NCBI GenBank assembly: GCA_963817395.1
Contig: CAWFOC010000003.1
Span: forward strand, 62,001 to 126,000
Source: CAWGYQ01 sp963817395
GTDB lineage: Bacteria > Acidobacteriota > Vicinamibacteria > Vicinamibacterales > CAVPJW01
Reading direction: 5' to 3'
DNA length: 64,000 nt
A program made the translations under genes and the position numbers. Below, one piece after another: positions 1 through 8,970 of this stretch (the first letter of the stretch is position 1; each line of letters begins with the position of its first letter). A model generated the notes under the pieces. It was given only the letters and a program-made list of their open reading frames with translations, did not search any database and was not told the DNA's origin.

Positions 1-1
1 C

Positions 2-424
2 CGACGGATCGACGCGCCGATTGGGCGGGATCCGGTCCAGCGCCAGCGGATGTCCGCGCGAGCACGCCGCGCGCGCAGCGCGGTGACGCGGATCACGCGC
101 GCGACACACCTGCCCGGCGTGTCGCTGGTGCAGGTGGCGATCCTGACGGGGCGCACCCACCAGATCCGGGTGCACTTGAGCAGCATCGGCCACCCGATCG
201 TCGGCGACTCGCTCTATGGAGGCGTTCGGCGACGCGTGCCCGCCAACTTGCGCGCCTTGAGCAGGCTCGAGCGACCGTTCCTTCACGCCCACCGGCTCGC
301 GTTTCATCATCCCTTAGACGGGCGGCCGATGGAGTGCGAGTCTCCGCTGCCCGACGATCTTCAGTCGGCCCTCGACGAGATCGGTCGGGTCTCGGAGCGG
401 CTCGCGTCGGGAGAACGCTTGTGA
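2..424 (+). CDS. RluA-family 23S rRNA pseudouridine synthase, C-terminal part
   Basis: This is the 3' end of a gene cut by the left edge of the window; about 140 codons remain. It begins inside the IDAPIGRD stretch typical of RluC/RluD enzymes and contains GRTHQIRVHL followed by GHPIVGDSLYG, both conserved in the catalytic fold. Family members isomerise uridines in 23S rRNA. The catalytic HRLD motif would lie upstream of the window and cannot be checked. The stop overlaps the start of the next gene in a GTGA junction, which suggests translational coupling. The exact subfamily (RluC or RluD) cannot be decided from this fragment. Confidence 0.88.
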   Translation, partial: RRIDAPIGRDPVQRQRMSARARRARSAVTRITRATHLPGVSLVQVAILTGRTHQIRVHLSSIGHPIVGDSLYGGVRRRVPANLRALSRLERPFLHAHRLAFHHPLDGRPMECESPLPDDLQSALDEIGRVSERLASGERL

Positions 425-963
425 GCGAACATGTCACGATTCTCGATCAGCGCGTCGTCTTTCGGGGCCGGGTGTTCGAGGTGCACAGCGACCGCGTTCG
501 CCTGCCGGATGGGACGAGCACCGATTTCGACGTGGTCCGACACCCCGGATCCGTCGTGCTGCTCCCCATGCCAGACGAGATGCACGTGATCCTGATTCGG
601 CAGTACCGATATTCGATCGATCGCTGGATCTGGGAGCTCCCTGCCGGCCGCATCGAGCCTGGCGAGCAGCCGCAGGACGCGGCGAGCCGTGAATGCGAAG
701 AGGAGATTCGCCTGACGCCGGGACGCGTGGAGCTCGTGGCCGAGCTCCATCCGACGCCCGGGTTCTGCGACGAAGTGATGAAGTTCTACCGCCTCACCGC
801 ACTCGGAAAGCCCGCACCGGGCTCAACGGAGAGACATCGCGATCCGGACGAACAGATCGAAGTTCGCGTCTTCCCGCTCGAACACGCTCGCGCGATGATG
901 CGCGCGGGAGAGATTGTCGACCTCAAGACGGCGTTCGGCCTGACGCTGCCCGCACTCCGTTGA
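421..963 (+). CDS. NUDIX hydrolase, ADP-ribose pyrophosphatase-like
   Basis: A 180-residue protein starting at GTG 421 inside the GTGA overlap with the pseudouridine synthase gene. The Nudix box begins at GRIEPGE (about residue 78) and continues to RECEEE, giving G-x5-E-x7-RE-x-x-EE. The Gly that normally follows the last Glu pair is replaced by Arg (EEIRL). The overall layout resembles ADP-ribose or nucleotide-sugar pyrophosphatases, which hydrolyse nucleoside diphosphates linked to other moieties with Mg2+. The substrate is inferred only. The 3' end overlaps the convergent deacetylase-like gene by about 40 bases. Confidence 0.85.
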   Translation: MSEHVTILDQRVVFRGRVFEVHSDRVRLPDGTSTDFDVVRHPGSVVLLPMPDEMHVILIRQYRYSIDRWIWELPAGRIEPGEQPQDAASRECEEEIRLTPGRVELVAELHPTPGFCDEVMKFYRLTALGKPAPGSTERHRDPDEQIEVRVFPLEHARAMMRAGEIVDLKTAFGLTLPALR

Positions 964-1853
964 GCAACTCCTCGAGCGTGGCCAGGTGGACGCCGACCGT
1001 GTCCTCCACGCGGCGGGCATATCCGCCCGCCAGCGTCACGACGAGCGGCGCCCCCAGGTCGCAGGATGCCGCCACGACCATCCGATCGCGCGCGCGCAAC
1101 CCGTCGAAGGTGAGCCGCAGACCGCCGAGCTGATCTTCCTTGAACGGATCCGCCCCAGCGAGATAGAAGACGACGTCCGGTCGATGCTCGAGCACCTTGG
1201 GCAGCGCCGCTTCGAGCACGCTCAGATACGCGTCGTCACCGGTCCCGTCGGCGAGACCGATGTCGAGCGAGCCCGGGGGCTTGACGGAAGGATAGTTGCG
1301 CTCCTGGTGCATCGAGAACGTGAAGACGCTCGGATCGCCGGCGAAAATGAATGCCGTGCCGTTCCCGTGATGCACGTCGCAGTCGATGACGGCCGCGCGC
1401 GACGCGAGATGCTCACGCTGAAGCACCCTGATCGCAACCGCCACGTCGTTGAACACACAGAAGCCCTCCCCGTGGTCCGGGAACGCATGATGCAGTCCGC
1501 CACCGACGTGCAGCACGATCGCGCCAGGACCGCCTGCAGACATGGCTGTCCGCGCGGCCACAATCGTGCCGCCGGTCATCAGGCGAAAGCACTCCGACCA
1601 GTTCGGGTGACCACGGCAGCTCGAGCTGGAAGCGCTCTTCGATCGACAGCGTCCCGTTCCGCACCTTGGACAGGTAGTCTGCGGTGTGGACCAGCGACAG
1701 CTCGTCCCACGATGCCTCGCAGGGCTCGAGAACGTCGGCAGGCGTCAGGAGGCCGCGCTCGAGCGCGGCCCGATACACCCGGTGATACTTTTCCGTGGGA
1801 TAGACATGACCGCCGAGATCGATGTGGTAGCGATCGCTGTAGACGGCGATCAC
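923..1853 (-). CDS. Histone deacetylase / AcuC-like hydrolase (frameshifted)
   Basis: Arginase/deacetylase-fold zinc hydrolase of about 309 residues. The N-terminal part (1853 down to about 1596) reads YSDRYHIDLGGHVYPTEKY and ends near PWSPELV. The C-terminal part resumes in another frame at MTGGTI and carries the HHAFPDHGEGFCVFND and DCDVHHGNGT motifs, which hold the catalytic His pair and the zinc-binding Asp/His. One extra base (a GG where G is expected, near 1594-1596) separates the halves; removing it joins them without loss. Family members remove acetyl or other acyl groups from proteins or small amines; the substrate is unknown. It lies directly downstream of lon on the same strand. 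Confidence 0.82.
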
Positions 1854-1883
1854 GAGCGGACGAGTGTGTCCTGCAGCTCGCCG

Positions 1884-4305
1884 TCAGTCCGCCCGGGGGA
1901 GTCGGACAGCTCTACGCTCGGCCGCAGACACCAGGACGATGTCCAGAGCTTCGGCGATCGTGGTGACGAGATGGATTCTCAGGTCGTTGCGTAGCTCGTC
2001 TCCGAGATCTTCCTTGATGCTTTTCTCGTTCTGCGCCGGCAGCACCACCTCGTGGATTCCCGCGCGCCGGGCCGCCAGCACCTTTTCCTTGATGCCCCCG
2101 ACCGGAAGGACCTTGCCCGACAGGGTGATTTCACCGGTCATCGCGACGTCGCCCCGCACGGGCCTCCCTGTGAGCTCCGAGACCAGGGCGGCCGCCATGG
2201 TGACGCCCGCCGACGGCCCGTCTTTCGGAATGGCGCCTGAGGGCACGTGCAGGTGAATTTCGGCGCTCTTGTAGAAATCGGGATCCACGCCGTACGCCGC
2301 GCCGTTCGCCCGGCACCATGAAAGTGCCGCCCGCGCGGACTCTTTCATCACATCGCCGAGGTGCCCGGTGAGGGTCAACGAGCCGGCTCCGGCCATTCGC
2401 GACGCCTCGACGAACAGCACCTCGCCGCCGACAGGTGTCCAGGCCAGTCCGATGGCCACGCCAGGATTCTTCGTGCGCTCCTCGACCTCTTCGTCGAGAA
2501 ACCGGGGAGCGCCGAGCATCTCGATGACCACGCCCGGCGTGATCTCGATCGGCTCTTCGCGTCCTTCGGCGCGCCGGCGAGCCGACTTGCGGCACAGCGC
2601 CGCGAGCTCGCGCTCGAGATTGCGGACGCCAGCCTCTCGCGTGTATCCCCGAATCACGGCCCGCAGGGCGTCATCGGTAAAGGTGAGATAGTCGGCCGTG
2701 AGGCCGTGGTTCTTCACCTGCTTCCCGACGAGATGCTCGCGAGCGATCTTCAGCTTCTCCTCTTCGGTGTAGCCCGGGAGCTCCAGCACCTCCATGCGGT
2801 CGCGAAGTGCCGGGGGCACGGGATCCAGCACGTTTGCGGTGGTGATGAACAACACCTCGGAGAGATCGAAGGGAAGATCGAGATAGTGATCGCGAAACGT
2901 GCTGTTTTGCTCGGGATCGAGCACTTCGAGCAGCGCCGAGCTGGGATCGCCTCGAAAATCTGAGCCGAGCTTGTCGATCTCATCGAGGATGAACACGGGA
3001 TTCTTCGATTCGGCTCGTCTCAGGCCCTGAATGATCTGACCCGGCAGCGCACCGATATACGTGCGGCGGTGACCGCGAATCTCGGCCTCGTCACGCATGC
3101 CTCCGAGCGAGACACGCGCGAACTTCCGGCCGAGCGACACCGCGATCGATCGGGCGAGCGAGGTCTTGCCGACACCGGGAGGCCCGACGAAACAGAGAAT
3201 CGGGCCCTTCATCTCCGGGTTCAGCTTTCTGACAGCCAGGTACTCCAGGATGCGGTCCTTGGCCTTTTCGAGATCGGAGTGATCGGCATCGAGAATCGAC
3301 TTCGTTTTCGGCAGGTCGATCACCTCTTCGGTCCGCTTCGCCCATGGCAGGGCGATCAGCCAGTCGAGATAGGTGCGCGAAACCGTGTACTCGGCCGCCG
3401 CCACCGGCATTTTTGCCAGGCGATCGAGCTCGCGGACCGCTTCCTTTTTCACGGCCTCGGGCATACCCGCCGCGTCGATCTTCTCTCGAAGCTCGTCGAT
3501 CTCCTTCGCCTGGTCGTCACCCTCGCCAAGCTCCTTCTGAATCGCCTTCAGCTGCTCGCGAAGAAAATACTCGCGCTGGTTCTTGCCCACTTCGGACTGG
3601 ACCTGCGACTGGATCTTCGATCCGAGCTCCAGCACCTCGAGCTCCTTGATCAGAATCCGGTTCAGGTTGTCCAGCCGCGTCCGCACGTCCAGCGTGTCGA
3701 GGACCTCCTGTTTGACCGGCGTGGTGAGCGTCATCAGACTGGAGGCAATGAAGTCGGCCAGCCGGCCGGGCTCGACGATGTTCATGGCGAGCGTCTGAAG
3801 ATCGTCGGACAGCAGGGACGACAGCGAGACGACCTGCTGAAAATTGGTCTTGATATTGCGCTGCAGCGCATCGATCTCGAGACGATGCTCGTCGTGCAGC
3901 GTCTCGGTTGCCGTGGACACGCGCGCTCTGAGGTATGGACGCTGCGCCAGCAGCTCGTCGAGCGTAATGCGCGCGAGGCCCTGGACGATTAGGCGCAGGC
4001 TGCCGTCCGGCAGCTTGAACATCTTGTGGATGTGTGTGGCCGTTCCAATCGCGTAGAGATCCTCCCGGCTCGGCTCTTCGACCGATGCATCGCGCTGCGT
4101 GAAGACGCCGACCAGCCGGCCGCTCGAAATCGCCTCGTCGATGAGCCGCACCGAGCTCTCGCGAGCGACGGCGAGCGGCATGAAGGAGTTGGGGAACAGA
4201 CACCGTGTCGCGCAGCGGCAGGACCGGCAGCTCGGCCGGTATCACTGGCGGCCGGTCTCCACTCGAGGCGTCCTCGATCGTGAGGCGCTCGTCGCGATCG
4301 CTCAT
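1884..4305 (-). CDS. lon: ATP-dependent protease La (Lon), frameshifted near its N-terminus
   Basis: Lon is a cytosolic AAA+ serine protease that degrades misfolded and regulatory proteins. About 806 residues are encoded: N-terminal substrate domain, a long helical region, a Walker A GPPGVGKTS, then the C-terminal protease with catalytic Ser in PKDGPSAG and Lys in LSGKVLPVGGIKEK. The start is ATG 4305 (MSDRDERLTIED). The frame breaks after LPVLPLRDTV near 4196-4201, where one extra base is present; deleting it restores the expected DTVLFPNSF. Everything downstream is intact, so I read this as a sequence error in a functional gene. The next gene on this strand is the deacetylase-like hydrolase. 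Confidence 0.93.
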
Positions 4306-4416
4306 CTGCGATCCTCGCCGCGCAGGCGGGCGGCCCGCACCTTGTCGGGTGTAACAGCCAGGGACATCGCCAGGCTCCACCCGGCGGCAGAGCCTGGCAT
4401 CAGGGAACGCCGGGGG

Positions 4417-4833
4417 TCAGCTCGACATGTCGAGGAACAGCGCGGATGCGTTCCGGCGCTGGGCGAGCTGGCGCTCGCGCTTCGCCGCCACCTCGCGCGC
4501 CTCCTCACAGTCCTTGCAGCGGACGGCAAAGGGTAGCGCGCGAAGACGCTGTTCGGCAATGTCCTCGCCGCACTCGAAGCAGTAGCCGTAGGTGCCGTCC
4601 TCGAGCCGCGCCAACGCTTCGTTGATCTTGTTGAGCGTCTCCGCCTTCATTTGAAGAAGCGCGAACTCGATATCTTCCTGAATGTCAGCTTCAGAGGTCT
4701 CGACGTCATCGACCACGTCGCCGACCGTCTGTTCCGAGCGAGCCACGCGGATCCGCCCCTGAACCTCACTCGTAATCTCGCGACGACGCTCATCCAGCAT
4801 CCGTCGGAGTTCCTCGTATCGCTCGGTCGTCAT
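4417..4833 (-). CDS. DksA/TraR-type C4 zinc-finger protein
   Basis: A 138-residue protein with a helical N-terminal coiled coil rich in Arg/Glu and a C-terminal zinc finger, CFEC-x17-CKDC (about residues 92-116). This is the DksA architecture; DksA-like proteins enter the RNA polymerase secondary channel and act with ppGpp on transcription initiation. A Rel/SpoT enzyme lies 2 kb away, though not in the same operon. The acidic residues at the coiled-coil tip that define true DksA cannot be placed with certainty, so I leave the symbol blank. The start ATG at 4833 is the first plausible one. Confidence 0.86.
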   Translation of the reverse strand: MTTERYEELRRMLDERRREITSEVQGRIRVARSEQTVGDVVDDVETSEADIQEDIEFALLQMKAETLNKINEALARLEDGTYGYCFECGEDIAEQRLRALPFAVRCKDCEEAREVAAKRERQLAQRRNASALFLDMSS

Positions 4834-5270
4834 CTGCCTTGGTTGTTGTCTTCATGGCTCCCTCTCTCTCCGCTTCCGCTCGGCTCGTTCCTATGAGTGC
4901 GCTGGCGTCTATGCAAATGAGGTGCCGGCATGTTGGCCGTGTTTGACCCACGGCCGCGGGCACAGACGAATCGGGTTGTAAGGGAGGGAAGGGGCTGCAG
5001 GAATACCCGGGGTTCCGGAACGGTAGAACGCTACGGCCCCCCCTCTCCCAGCTTATCGTCGCCTATCTGGCTCATGTAGCGTTACTTACACGTCAGTATG
5101 CCTGTCGGGCCTGGCACGTACCGGCACCAATTGTCCCATTAGACGCCGGGATTCCGCAGACGGTTCTTGACGACAGGTCGCCGACAGATGTCCTCCTAGG
5201 AGGACGACAATTTCGCCTTTAGTCATCGAAAACTGTAAGCCGCCCGGTGGTTTGACGATGTCTGGGCCCT
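4834..5270. other. Intergenic region with no recognised gene
   Basis: About 437 bases between the divergent DksA-like gene and the zinc-ribbon gene. I find no convincing ORF, tRNA or rho-independent terminator. The only clear structure is a perfect 16-base palindrome at 5190-5205. The stretch probably carries the promoters for both flanking genes, but I cannot assign -35/-10 boxes with confidence. Confidence 0.5.
5190..5205. repeat. Perfect 16-bp palindrome upstream of the zinc-ribbon gene
   Basis: GTCCTCCTAGGAGGAC reads identically on both strands and lies about 65-80 bases upstream of the next plus-strand gene. Each arm contains a Shine-Dalgarno-like AGGAGG or its complement, so an RNA from either strand would form a hairpin that hides it. 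It could be an operator or a chance GC-rich palindrome. Confidence 0.4.
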
Positions 5271-5930
5271 GTGCGAAGCTGGGGCGTGGTGTGCCCCCTC
5301 TGCGGCCAGCGACGAGCCAGACGGGCATGCCCCGCGCTCGGCCACGAGATTTGCGCGGTCTGCTGCGGCACTAAGCGGAAAGTCGAGATCAACTGTCCTG
5401 ATGACTGCGTCTACCTGAAGACGTCTCAGGCGCACCCGCCGGCCGTGGTGCAGCGCCGCCGCGAGCGCGATCTCTCTCTGCTCGTGCCGACCCTCGCGGG
5501 GTTGACCGAGCGCCAGACCGAGATTTTCTTCGTGATTGCGACCTTTCTCATCGGGTACCGGCCGGATGGCTTCCAGCGCCTGGCGGACGCCGACGTCGGC
5601 GAGGCCGCATCGGCACTGGCCGCCACCTTCGAGACGGCTCTCAAGGGTGTGATTTACGAGCATCGACCGGCGAGCCTTCCGGCGCAGCGGCTCATGAGCG
5701 ACCTCCGAAAGCTCCTGGCCGACGTCGGACAGCGGGGCGGCAGCTCATTCGAACGCGACGTCGCCGCCAGCTTGCGGCGCGTTGAGCAAGGCGTCAGCGA
5801 GGTTGGGAAATCGGCTCAGGAAGGGGATCTGGCGTACCTCGAACTTCTGGGTCGGCTCGTTTCCCGTTCGCCTGCGCCGCCGGACGAGAATCCAGGTTCG
5901 GCCCCGCCGTCCCTCATCTCTGGGGTCTAG
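5271..5930 (+). CDS. Uncharacterised protein with N-terminal Cys-rich zinc-ribbon-like region
   Basis: A 219-residue protein I cannot assign to a named family. The first 45 residues hold eight cysteines in CPLC, ACPALG, CAVCCGTKRK and NCPDDC, a spacing that suggests one or two bound zinc ions. The remainder is helical and soluble, with no membrane segment or signal peptide. The start is uncertain: GTG 5271 is the longest, but GTG 5286 or 5289 would place the initiator directly before VCPLC. It is transcribed alone, 59 bases before rpmB. A nucleic-acid or protein-binding role is possible but not shown. Confidence 0.65.
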   Translation: MRSWGVVCPLCGQRRARRACPALGHEICAVCCGTKRKVEINCPDDCVYLKTSQAHPPAVVQRRRERDLSLLVPTLAGLTERQTEIFFVIATFLIGYRPDGFQRLADADVGEAASALAATFETALKGVIYEHRPASLPAQRLMSDLRKLLADVGQRGGSSFERDVAASLRRVEQGVSEVGKSAQEGDLAYLELLGRLVSRSPAPPDENPGSAPPSLISGV

Positions 5931-5989
5931 GGGCGTGATAAACTAGAGTGTTTGTCGGCGCGTGAACACGCCCGAAGGAGCCGGAACGA

Positions 5990-6181
5990 ATGGCGAGGTC
6001 CTGTGAAATCTGCGGCAAGAGCCCTCGCGTGGGCCGTACGATCAGCCACGCGCACAACGTCAGTCCGCGGCGGTTCAAGCCCAACCTGCAGGTCGTACGG
6101 GCCGTGGTAGGAGGCGGCGTTCGCCGGCTGCGGGTCTGCACACGTTGTCTGCGGTCCGGGCACGTCGTCAAGGCCGCCTGA
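5990..6181 (+). CDS. rpmB: Large ribosomal subunit protein bL28
   Basis: A 63-residue ribosomal protein. It begins MARSCEICGKSP and has the family's HAHNVSPRRFKPNLQ core. The CEIC pair and the later CTRC pair identify the zinc-binding (C+) form of bL28. An AAGGAG ribosome site lies nine bases before the ATG. It is followed almost at once by ridA (start 6188), so the two are probably cotranscribed. Confidence 0.96.
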   Translation: MARSCEICGKSPRVGRTISHAHNVSPRRFKPNLQVVRAVVGGGVRRLRVCTRCLRSGHVVKAA

Positions 6182-6187
6182 CGAGTG

Positions 6188-6565
6188 ATGCGCATTCCGG
6201 TCGCCTCGGCTCAAGCACCGCGCGCCATCGGTCCATACTCCCAAGCAATTCGAGCGGGACAGTTCGTGTTCCTGTCGGGTCAGACACCGATCGATCCCGC
6301 GACCGGCAACCTCGTCGAGGGTGATATCGCCGCCCAGACACGCCAGGCGCTGACCAACCTGGGCGAGGTGCTGAAGGCTGCCGGCGCATCGTTCGACCAC
6401 GTCACCCGCACCACCGTCTTCCTCGCCGACATGAACGACTTCGCGGTGATGAATGAGGTGTACGCCGGGTTCTTCCAACCGCCCTACCCCGCCCGGACGA
6501 CGATCCAGGCTGCCCGCCTGCCGAAGGATTGCCGCGTGGAAATCGACGCCATCGCGCAGACCTAG
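6188..6565 (+). CDS. ridA: RidA-family enamine/imine deaminase
   Basis: A 125-residue YjgF/YER057c/UK114 protein that hydrolyses reactive enamine/imine intermediates released by PLP enzymes such as threonine dehydratase. It shows the family's AIGPYSQAIRAG near the N-terminus, FLSGQTPIDPATG, and the PARTTIQAARLPKD segment carrying the catalytic Arg, then VEIDAIA at the end. Length is normal. The start is ATG 6188; an in-frame GTG at 6185 adds one residue. It follows rpmB by six bases and converges on the Rel gene. Confidence 0.94.
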   Translation: MRIPVASAQAPRAIGPYSQAIRAGQFVFLSGQTPIDPATGNLVEGDIAAQTRQALTNLGEVLKAAGASFDHVTRTTVFLADMNDFAVMNEVYAGFFQPPYPARTTIQAARLPKDCRVEIDAIAQT

Positions 6566-6581
6566 CGGTCTAGGCGGTTTT

Positions 6582-8732
6582 CTAAGGCGCCGCCCGCTCG
6601 ACGTCGAGGACACCCTCGACACCGCGCAGCGATTTCATCACCTTCTGGAGATGCTTGAGATCGTCGATCTCCACGGTCATGGCGATCGTGCCGCGACGAT
6701 CCGCGGTGCGGGCTTCGATGGTGGTGATGTTGGTGTTGATGTCGGCGATCCGTGAGCTGACGTCCGCCAGGATGCCCTTCCGGTCCTCCACCTGCATCGT
6801 CAGGCGGACCGTATAGCGCGACTGGTCGGGGGCCTTGTCCCATTCCACGTCGATTCGCCGTTCGGGGTGGTAGAGCAGATTGACGACGTTCGGGCACGTG
6901 GCCGTGTGGACCGAGACACCCTTGCCGCGGGTGACGTAGCCGACGATCTTTTCGCCACGAATGGGGTTGCAGCAACGGGCGCGGTAAACCATCAGGTCGT
7001 CCACCCCGCGCACCTTGATCTTCTCCTCGCCCGTGCGCAGCATCCGCCGCACGACAGCCGCCACGGCGCCGTCGGGCGGCTTTTCCTTGAGCTGCTCGCG
7101 CGGCACCATCTTGTCGAGGAGCTGCCGGGGCGAGACCTTTCCGTAGCCGATCTCGACGAACAGCTCGTCGGCGCCGCCCCCGTACTCGGCCACGAGTTTC
7201 GCGAAGCCCTCGCTCTCGACGAGCGTCCTGGGATTGAGGTCGAATCGCCTGGCTTCTTTCTCGAACAGCTTGCGGCCCAGCTCGATGCTGCGCGCCCGCT
7301 CCTCGCCGTGAATGACATGTTTGATCTTGCTCCGGGCCCGCGAGGTGACGACGATGTTCAGCCAGTCGCGGCTTGGCTTGTGACCGGCCGCGGTCACGAT
7401 CTCGATGATGTCGCCGTTCTTCAACCGGTGGCGGAGCGGGACCATCTTGCCGTTGACACGCGCGCCGACACACTGGTGGCCGATGTCCGTGTGGATGGCA
7501 TATGCGAAATCGATGGGCGTGGCACCCCGCGGCAGCACCTTGACCTCGCCCTTGGGCGTGAAGATGTAGACCTCCTCCGGGTAGAGGTCGATCTTCAGGT
7601 TGTGAATGAACTCCTGGGGATCGCGGACCTCCTGCTGCCACTCGAGGAGCTGGCGCATCCACAGGAAGTAGCGCTCGTCGCGCTCGTCACCAATGCGCCC
7701 TTCCTTGTACTTCCAATGGGCCGCAATGCCTTCCTCGGCACGCAGGTGCATCGCCCGGGTCCGAATCTGCACTTCGAACGGGAATCCGCGCTCGCTCACA
7801 ACCGACGTGTGCAGCGACTGATACCCGTTGGGACGCGGCATCGCGATGAAGTCCTTGAAGCGTCCGGGCACGGGCGACCAGGTTTGATGAATGATCCCCA
7901 GCACGGCGTAGCAGTCCTTTTCGGTCGGCGTCACGATTCTCAGTGCCACGAAGTCGTATACCTGCTCGAGCTCGATCTTCTGCCGTCGCAGCTTCTGGTA
8001 GATGCTGTAGAGACGCTTGATGCGGCCGTCGATCACCAGGAACGGGACCTGCGACTCCTCCAGCTTGGCGGAGACCGTCTTTCTGAGCTCCTCGATCATG
8101 CCTTCGGCGACTTTGCGCTTGGCCTCGACGCGGCTACGCAGCGTTTCGTAGGTCTTCGGCTCGAGGTAGCGGAAGGCGAGCTCCTCGAGCTCGTTTTTCA
8201 CCTTGCTCATCCCGAGGCGATTGGCGATGGGTGCGTAAATGTCTCGCGTCTCCTGGGCTATGCGCTGACGTCGGTCGTCCGGCAGGTAGCTCAGCGTCCG
8301 CATGTTGTGGAGCCGGTCGGCCAGCTTCACCAGAATCACCCGGATGTCGTCGACCATGGCCAGGAGCATCTTCCGGAAGTTCTCGGCCTGGTGCTCCTCG
8401 CTCGAGGCGAACGAGATGGCGCCAATCTTGGTGACGCCTTCGACGACGTGGGCAATCTCCGGCCCGAAGTGCTCGCGGATGCGGTTGATGTCGACCAGGG
8501 TATCTTCGACGACGTCGTGCAGCAGCCCGGCCGCGACGGCGACGACGTCGAGCTTCATGTCTGCCAGGAAATCGGCGACCTGCAGCGGATGGACCATGTA
8601 GGGTTCGCCCGAGTGGCGTACCTGGCCCTTATGCTCGAAGGCCGAGAACACATACGCCCGGCGGAGCGGTTCGAGGTCGGCGTCTGGCGAGTAGGCGCGG
8701 ACCTTTTCGAGCAGATCCTCGAATCGGATCAT
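6582..8732 (-). CDS. rel: Bifunctional (p)ppGpp synthetase/hydrolase, Rel/SpoT family
   Basis: A 716-residue alarmone enzyme that makes and degrades (p)ppGpp in the stringent response. Domains in order: HD hydrolase with LLHDVVEDT and KLADRLHNMRTL (about residues 45-155), synthetase with KRLYSIYQKL and YDFVALRIV (about 235-350), TGS with YIFTPKGEV (about 385-450), then a Zn/helical region (RARCCNPI) and C-terminal ACT domain. The HD motif residues needed for hydrolysis are present, so it is likely bifunctional and not a RelA-only synthetase. Length is normal. No frameshift is seen. Confidence 0.95.
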   Translation of the reverse strand: MIRFEDLLEKVRAYSPDADLEPLRRAYVFSAFEHKGQVRHSGEPYMVHPLQVADFLADMKLDVVAVAAGLLHDVVEDTLVDINRIREHFGPEIAHVVEGVTKIGAISFASSEEHQAENFRKMLLAMVDDIRVILVKLADRLHNMRTLSYLPDDRRQRIAQETRDIYAPIANRLGMSKVKNELEELAFRYLEPKTYETLRSRVEAKRKVAEGMIEELRKTVSAKLEESQVPFLVIDGRIKRLYSIYQKLRRQKIELEQVYDFVALRIVTPTEKDCYAVLGIIHQTWSPVPGRFKDFIAMPRPNGYQSLHTSVVSERGFPFEVQIRTRAMHLRAEEGIAAHWKYKEGRIGDERDERYFLWMRQLLEWQQEVRDPQEFIHNLKIDLYPEEVYIFTPKGEVKVLPRGATPIDFAYAIHTDIGHQCVGARVNGKMVPLRHRLKNGDIIEIVTAAGHKPSRDWLNIVVTSRARSKIKHVIHGEERARSIELGRKLFEKEARRFDLNPRTLVESEGFAKLVAEYGGGADELFVEIGYGKVSPRQLLDKMVPREQLKEKPPDGAVAAVVRRMLRTGEEKIKVRGVDDLMVYRARCCNPIRGEKIVGYVTRGKGVSVHTATCPNVVNLLYHPERRIDVEWDKAPDQSRYTVRLTMQVEDRKGILADVSSRIADINTNITTIEARTADRRGTIAMTVEIDDLKHLQKVMKSLRGVEGVLDVERAAP

Positions 8733-8846
8733 GGGAAACGGTGTCTAAGTGACTGCAGTACCAGTAGGTGGATGTCCCTCGGCTGCATGATACGGACCCC
8801 GGAAACAGGGGGTCAAGCATTCCACCCGGTGCACCTCGTCGCGGTC

Positions 8847-8876
8847 TTGACTCGGTATTTTTCGCTTCACTATACT
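8847..8876 (+). promoter_or_regulatory. Sigma70-type promoter for the TPR lipoprotein gene
   Basis: TTGACT (8847-8852) and TATACT (8871-8876) are separated by 18 bases, each matching five of six consensus positions. It lies about 95 bases before the ATG at 8971. Confidence 0.65.
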
Positions 8877-8970
8877 GGCCCGTTACCTCGGCGGCCCGCA
8901 CGCTGACTCTGAGTCTATGGGAGCGTCGTGGAATCGGCCATTGTCACAGTCTCATCGTAAGGGGGATGTA

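Noticed and set aside
5112..5126. Sigma54-like promoter TGGCACG near 5112
   Set aside because: The -12 element reads GGCA where TTGC is required at the fixed spacing.
6867..8906. A 679-codon open frame on the plus strand
   Set aside because: It is exactly antisense to the Rel/SpoT gene, has no recognisable domain and is a by-product of GC-rich codon usage.
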